Positions 60,663-64,000 of a stretch of DNA of 64,000 nucleotides are shown piece after piece (the stretch's first letter is position 1; the number at the start of each line of letters is the position of its first letter). Origin of the DNA: Streptacidiphilus sp. PB12-B1b. Its GTDB lineage: Bacteria; Actinomycetota; Actinomycetes; Streptomycetales; Streptomycetaceae. The notes beneath the pieces are model-generated. The model searched no databases. It was not told where the DNA came from and worked only from the letters and a program-made list of their open reading frames with translations. Made by a program: the position numbers and the translations under genes. The stretch spans positions 620,001 through 684,000 of the forward strand of contig NZ_CP048405.1 of the NCBI RefSeq assembly GCF_014084125.1, given 5' to 3'.

Positions 60663-61868
60663 TCAGACGCTCGCCAGGTGGGCGAAGCGGTCCGCGCCGA
60701 CGATCCACTCGCCCCGGCGCATGACCGCGACCAGCTGGTAGGCGTCGTCCAGGACGACCAGGTCGGCGTTCTTGCCGGGCTCCAACGAGCCCACCCGGTC
60801 GGCGATGCCGAGCAGTCGGGCCGGGTTGAGCGAGAGCACCTGGGCGGCGCGCTCGGGTGTCAGGCCGTTGACGGTGACGGCGCGTCGGAAGGCCACGTCC
60901 AGGGTGAGCGTGCTGCCCGCGATCGAGCCGCCCTCGACCAGCCGGGCGACGCCGTCCTGCACCCGGACCTGGAGCGGGCCGAGCGGGTAGAGGCCGTCGC
61001 CGAACCCGGCCGCCGACATGGCGTCGGTGATCAGCGCCACCCGGTCCAGGCCCGCGCCGGCCATGGCCAGGTCGATCACCGCGGGGTGCAAGTGGACGCC
61101 GTCGCCGACCAGTTCGACGGTGATCCGCTCGTCCTCCAGCAGCGCCACGATCGGGCCCGGCGCGCGGTGGCCGATCGCGGGCATGGCGTTGAACAGGTGG
61201 GTGGCGACGGTCGCGCCCGCCTCGATGCCGGCCAGCGTCTTGTCGTAGTTGGCGTCGGTGTGGCCGATCGCCGCGATCACGCCCAACTCCCGCAGTAGCC
61301 GGATGGATTCGATGCCGCCCTCCAACTCCGGTGCCAGGGTGAGCATCCGGGCGCTGCCGCGGGCGGCGTCCACCAACTTCCGCACCAGCGCCGGGTCGGG
61401 GTCGCGCAGCAGGTCGGGCTGGTGCGCGCCGCAGCGGTTGATGCTGATGAAGGGGCCCTCGAAGTGGATGCCCGCCAGCACCCCGTCCTCGACCAACTCG
61501 CTGAGTACCGAGGCCTGTCGGCAGATCTCGTCGATCTCGCCGGTGACCGTGCTGGCCATGGTGGTGGTGGTGCCGTGCTCCAGGTGGGTGCGGGCCGCCG
61601 TCAGCGCCTCCTCGGCGATGCCGGAGGCGTAGGAGGCGCCGCCGCCGCCGTGGACGTGCAGGTCCACGAAGCCGGGGGCGACGGTGTAGCCGCTGAGATC
61701 CAGCGGCGGCACGCCGCCGGACCCGGCCGGGCCGTCCGGGCCGTCGTCGGGGGCTGCCGCCGCCTCGGCGATCCGGCCGTCCTCGACGACCAGCCGTCCG
61801 TGGTCGACCACGCCGGTGGGCAGAACGAGCCTGGCCCCGGCCAGCACAGTGCGGTCCGCGTTGCTCAC
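60663..61868 (-). CDS. nagA: N-acetylglucosamine-6-phosphate deacetylase
   Basis: This 401-residue amidohydrolase starts at GTG 61868. The metal motif FVDLHVHGGGGASYASGI, GIHFEGPFISINRCGAHQ, AIGHTDANYDKTLAGIEAGA and THLFNAMPAIGHRAPG define the family. It makes glucosamine-6-phosphate for glycolysis and cell-wall synthesis. Its GTG overlaps the stop of the upstream kinase (GTGA), so the two form a translationally coupled operon. The operon faces four DasR-like boxes at 62838-63205. Confidence 0.95.
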   Translation of the reverse strand: MSNADRTVLAGARLVLPTGVVDHGRLVVEDGRIAEAAAAPDDGPDGPAGSGGVPPLDLSGYTVAPGFVDLHVHGGGGASYASGIAEEALTAARTHLEHGTTTTMASTVTGEIDEICRQASVLSELVEDGVLAGIHFEGPFISINRCGAHQPDLLRDPDPALVRKLVDAARGSARMLTLAPELEGGIESIRLLRELGVIAAIGHTDANYDKTLAGIEAGATVATHLFNAMPAIGHRAPGPIVALLEDERITVELVGDGVHLHPAVIDLAMAGAGLDRVALITDAMSAAGFGDGLYPLGPLQVRVQDGVARLVEGGSIAGSTLTLDVAFRRAVTVNGLTPERAAQVLSLNPARLLGIADRVGSLEPGKNADLVVLDDAYQLVAVMRRGEWIVGADRFAHLASV

Positions 61869-62809
61869 GCGGTCACCTCCAGTGAGAGCAGATCCCAGGC
61901 GAGCAGCCCTGCGCCCAGGCAAGCGGCGGTGTCTTTGAGCATCGCCGGTACGAGCGCGGGCGGCACCTGGAACGTGATCCGTTCCGCGACCGCTTCGCGC
62001 AGGGGGGTGAACAGGGTCTCGCCTGCCTCGGCGAGCCCGCCACCGATGATCACTGTCCGCGGGTCGAGCAGGCTCTGCGCCATGACGATCCCGTCGGCGA
62101 GCGCCGCGACGGCGTCCGCCCAGACCTCGGCCGCGCGTTGGTCCCCGGCCTCGACGGCCACCGCGCAGGCGGCCGCGTCGGCCTGCGGATCCCCGACGGC
62201 CTCCGCCCAGGCACGGGAGACGGCGGCGGCGGAGGCGATGGTCTCCAGGCAGCCGCGGGCGCCGCAACCGCACGGCGCGCCGCCGGGACGCACGACCACG
62301 TGGCCGATCTCCCCGCCGTTGCCGTGCGCCCCGGACTCGATCCGGCCGTCGATGCCGATGCCGCCGGCGATGCCGGTGCCCAGCGCCATGAACAGGAAGC
62401 GGTCGATGCCCCGGGCCGCCCCGATCCTGGCCTCGGCGAACGCCCCGGTGCGGACGTCGTGTCCGAGCGCCACCGGCAGCGGCTGCCCGGTGTCGGCCAG
62501 GCGTTCGCTGAGCAGCCGGCGCAGCGGCAGGTCGCGCCAGCCGAGGTTGGCGGAGAAGACGGCGATGCCGTTCTCCTCGTCGATCGTCCCGGGCACGGCG
62601 ACGCCGGCCGCGAGGGCGGGGGTGCCGTAGCGGCGCAGGCCCTCGTCGCGGAGGTCGGCGGCGAAGCCGAGGATGCCGGAGACGACGGCGTCGGTTCCGC
62701 GCTCCCGGCCGGTCGGCCGGCGCTCCACATGCAGGAGTGCGCCGTCCTGGGCGACCAGGGCGGCTTTCATGCCGGTCCCGCCGACATCGAGTGCGATCAC
62801 GTGCTTCAC
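61865..62809 (-). CDS. nagK: ROK-family sugar kinase, probable N-acetylglucosamine kinase
   Basis: This 314-residue protein starts at GTG 62809. The ATP-binding ROK motif is ALDVGGTGMKAALVAQDG and the catalytic aspartate is in VALGHDVRTGAFAEARIG. The cysteine-rich zinc motif GEIGHVVVRPGGAPCGCGAR and CLETIAS identify a ROK protein without HTH, i.e. a kinase. Glucokinase activity cannot be excluded, but the coupled nagA gene and the DasR-like boxes argue for N-acetylglucosamine. Confidence 0.88.
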   Translation of the reverse strand: MKHVIALDVGGTGMKAALVAQDGALLHVERRPTGRERGTDAVVSGILGFAADLRDEGLRRYGTPALAAGVAVPGTIDEENGIAVFSANLGWRDLPLRRLLSERLADTGQPLPVALGHDVRTGAFAEARIGAARGIDRFLFMALGTGIAGGIGIDGRIESGAHGNGGEIGHVVVRPGGAPCGCGARGCLETIASAAAVSRAWAEAVGDPQADAAACAVAVEAGDQRAAEVWADAVAALADGIVMAQSLLDPRTVIIGGGLAEAGETLFTPLREAVAERITFQVPPALVPAMLKDTAACLGAGLLAWDLLSLEVTA

Positions 62810-62837
62810 GGGGGACAGTCTCCCTTTCCGAGGGAGT

Positions 62838-62853
62838 AGAGGTCTAGTCCAGT
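62838..62853. promoter_or_regulatory. DasR-like box 1
   Basis: AGAGGTCTAGTCCAGT matches the DasR responsive element A(C/T)TGGTCTAGACCA(G/C)T in 13 of 16 positions. It lies 29 bases before the nagK start and could repress the operon directly. Confidence 0.6.
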
Positions 62854-62859
62854 TATTGA

Positions 62860-62875
62860 ATTGGTCTGGTCCAAG
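62860..62875. promoter_or_regulatory. DasR-like box 2
   Basis: ATTGGTCTGGTCCAAG matches the DasR consensus in 12 of 16 positions. It is only six bases from box 1, so two dimers could bind side by side. Confidence 0.6.
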
Positions 62876-62989
62876 TGTGCTCGGGATGACTCCCCGGCGG
62901 TACTGGGCGACTGCGGAGCGCATCCGTGACGGAGGGTAGCGAATGGTTGCCGCTGCCTTGAGCTGCGCGGATGCCCCAGTCGTGGGCTC

Positions 62990-63005
62990 TGTGGTCTAGA
63001 CCAAG
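62990..63005. promoter_or_regulatory. DasR-like box 3, perfect palindromic core
   Basis: The core TGGTCTAGACCA is a perfect palindrome identical to the centre of the DasR consensus. It sits in the middle of the divergent region. Confidence 0.7.
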
Positions 63006-63151
63006 AGGAAGTGCAGGTGAAAGCCGTACCGATTCCGCAAGGGGGTTCGAGAAAATTCCGGCACGGGATCGGGACAATGGTCACGGAACGGTATCTGACG
63101 CGCTGCCGCCCCCAGTCGACTGATGGAAATAAAGGTGGTTTGTCCGGAATG

Positions 63152-63172
63152 TCGTTGCACAGGATGCAACGA
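63152..63172. promoter_or_regulatory. 8-5-8 inverted repeat TCGTTGCA/TGCAACGA
   Basis: Perfect 8-base arms with a CAGGA spacer. It lies between DasR-like boxes 3 and 4 and could be a second operator in the same control region, for example for a LacI-like or other dimeric regulator. Alternatively, it could be a transcript hairpin. Confidence 0.45.
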
Positions 63173-63189
63173 AGTTCAGCTATTCGGTA

Positions 63190-63205
63190 AATGGTGTAGA
63201 CCTCT
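63190..63205. promoter_or_regulatory. DasR-like box 4
   Basis: AATGGTGTAGACCTCT matches the DasR consensus in 13 of 16 positions. It is about 160 bases upstream of the sugar-binding protein start and may control that gene. Confidence 0.55.
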
Positions 63206-63315
63206 TGTGCGGCCCGAAGAGAGACTGGCCGACACAACGGGGACGGCAGGTCTTCCGGTCCGAGCGGGTGGTCCCTCACACCGCCGGTCTCAACTGCCGA
63301 CCTTGGACTCATATT

Positions 63316-63339
63316 CGAACCAGGCCAGGACCTGGTTCG
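63316..63339. promoter_or_regulatory. 9-6-9 inverted repeat just upstream of the sugar-binding gene
   Basis: CGAACCAGG and CCTGGTTCG flank CCAGGA, about 24 bases before the start codon. It is placed where an operator overlapping the transcript start, or a leader hairpin, would act. Confidence 0.45.
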
Positions 63340-63362
63340 CATCTGCGAAGGCGGTAGTTTCG

Positions 63363-64000
63363 TTGAAGCGTCGTATGCTCGCTCTCTCTGCACTCGGTGT
63401 CGCCGGCGCCATGGCCCTGACGGCTTGTGGAAGCTCCAGCTCGGGTAGCTCCAAGTCCGCCTCCGGCGGCGTCACCACCATCAACCTGCTCGCCGCCGAC
63501 TACGGCACGGCCGGTACCTCGAACAGCTCCCAGACCTACTGGCAGGGCATCGCGGACGCCTTCCACAAGGCCAACCCGAGCATCATCGTCCACGTGCAGA
63601 CCATCGCCTGGACCGACTGGCAGGCCAAGACCACGGCGATGTTCCAGGCCAAGCAGTACCCGGACATCCTCGAGGGCGACGCGCCGCAGGAGTTCGCCGC
63701 CGACAACCTGCTCTACCCGCTGAGCGACGTCATGTCGTCGACCACGGTCACCAACCTGATCCCGGTCTTCGAGAAGCAGGAGGAGACCAACGGCGTCGCC
63801 TACGGCGCCCCGTTCACCACCAGCGCCCGCGCCATGTTCTACAACAAGAAGCTGTTCGCGCAGGCCAAGATCCAGCCGCCGACGACCTGGGCGCAGCTGC
63901 AGAGCGACGCCGCCGCGATCAAGGCGCTGCCCGGCGGCAACATCGGCTACGACATGCCGCTCGGCCCCGAGGAGGCCCAGGGCGAGTCGCTGATGTGGAT
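63363..64000 (+). CDS. ABC-transporter sugar-binding lipoprotein, 5' part
   Basis: The first 212 residues are visible; the gene runs off the window. The start is probably TTG 63363 (ATG 63375 is the alternative). The signal peptide MLALSALGVAGAMALTACGS has the lipobox L-T-A-C. The mature part (TINLLAADYGTAGTSNSSQT, WQGIADAFHKANPSIIVHVQ, YGAPFTTSARAMFYNKKLF) is a family 1 extracellular solute-binding protein for oligosaccharides. Its DasR-like control region and the nag genes next door point to an aminosugar or chitooligosaccharide ligand. Confidence 0.88.
   Translation, partial: MKRRMLALSALGVAGAMALTACGSSSSGSSKSASGGVTTINLLAADYGTAGTSNSSQTYWQGIADAFHKANPSIIVHVQTIAWTDWQAKTTAMFQAKQYPDILEGDAPQEFAADNLLYPLSDVMSSTTVTNLIPVFEKQEETNGVAYGAPFTTSARAMFYNKKLFAQAKIQPPTTWAQLQSDAAAIKALPGGNIGYDMPLGPEEAQGESLMW

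Larger units (their letters stand above)
62810..63362. other. Divergent promoter region with several DasR-like boxes
   Basis: These 553 bases lie between the nagK-nagA operon and the sugar-binding lipoprotein gene. Four DasR-like boxes, an 8-5-8 inverted repeat (63152-63172) and a 9-6-9 inverted repeat (63316-63339) are present. No gene is supported; a minus-strand reading frame of about 195 codons here is not convincing. Confidence 0.6.

Noticed and set aside
62806-63393. A 195-codon minus-strand frame in the DasR-controlled intergenic region
   Set aside because: It has no recognisable domain and runs over four regulatory boxes and the start of the sugar-binding gene.
1-64000. CRISPR arrays, tRNA or rRNA genes
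   Set aside because: No regularly spaced repeats, cloverleaf-like genes or rRNA segments were recognised by reading; a covariance-model scan would be decisive.

Overview
The window is very GC-rich actinobacterial chromosome with the gene content and synteny of a streptomycete (Streptomyces, Kitasatospora or Streptacidiphilus type). Evidence includes ftsH-folE-folP-folB-folK next to hpt-tilS-dacB-ppa, a kynurenine cluster, a CdgB-type diguanylate cyclase beside nagA/nagK with DasR boxes, a family 2B encapsulin, a class I terpene synthase, a LAL-type regulator and many GTG starts with GGAGG-type ribosome binding sites. No rRNA, tRNA or CRISPR array was seen.

Bases 1 to about 12,070 are a decayed accessory island. 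It begins with the C-terminal stub of a tyrosine recombinase cut by an ISL3-family element that has 34-bp identical ends. A frameshifted IS110-family element follows, which truncates an XRE/TPR regulator that is itself broken. Next come a DUF7848-type small protein, a two-gene toxin-antitoxin-like operon and an orphan polymorphic-toxin tip with its immunity gene. The island ends in a three-level nest of insertion sequences. An outer IS5-type element (minus strand) is split by an IS110-type element, which is split by a 1.68-kb element carrying a transposase and an HTH passenger gene. Removing each insert restores the reading frame of its host. The IS110 element has a CT core at both ends and a 340-nt non-coding left end containing guide-like sequences that match its own ends and its insertion site. 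This is the signature of a bridge-RNA recombinase.

Bases 12,090 to 30,840 hold envelope and regulatory genes: a DUF202 protein, a membrane-tethered esterase and a truncated paralogue, an LCP cell-wall ligase, a WYL regulator convergent with a terpene synthase, a large LAL regulator, thioredoxin, TetR, small secreted proteins, a ThrE-type exporter, an NlpC/P60 hydrolase and an M23 protein.

Bases 30,700 to 48,440 are conserved core: ppa, dacB, a DUF2342 metalloprotein, tilS, hpt, ftsH and folE, two more tethered esterases, a DUF2156 acyl-carrier/lysyltransferase-like protein, and the folP-(NTF2)-folB-folK-DUF3180 operon. Bases 48,500 to 52,030 carry a complete tryptophan-to-anthranilate catabolic set (kynA, kynU and a formamidase-like hydrolase) with an Lrp regulator.

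Bases 52,200 to 64,000 carry an orphan family 2B encapsulin with a DUF4239 membrane protein, then DinB, GNAT, ArfB, flavin reductase, the CdgB-like diguanylate cyclase behind a Crp-type site, a tethered carbohydrate-binding protein, nagA and a ROK kinase. Facing these across an intergenic region with four DasR-like boxes is a sugar-binding lipoprotein that runs off the window.
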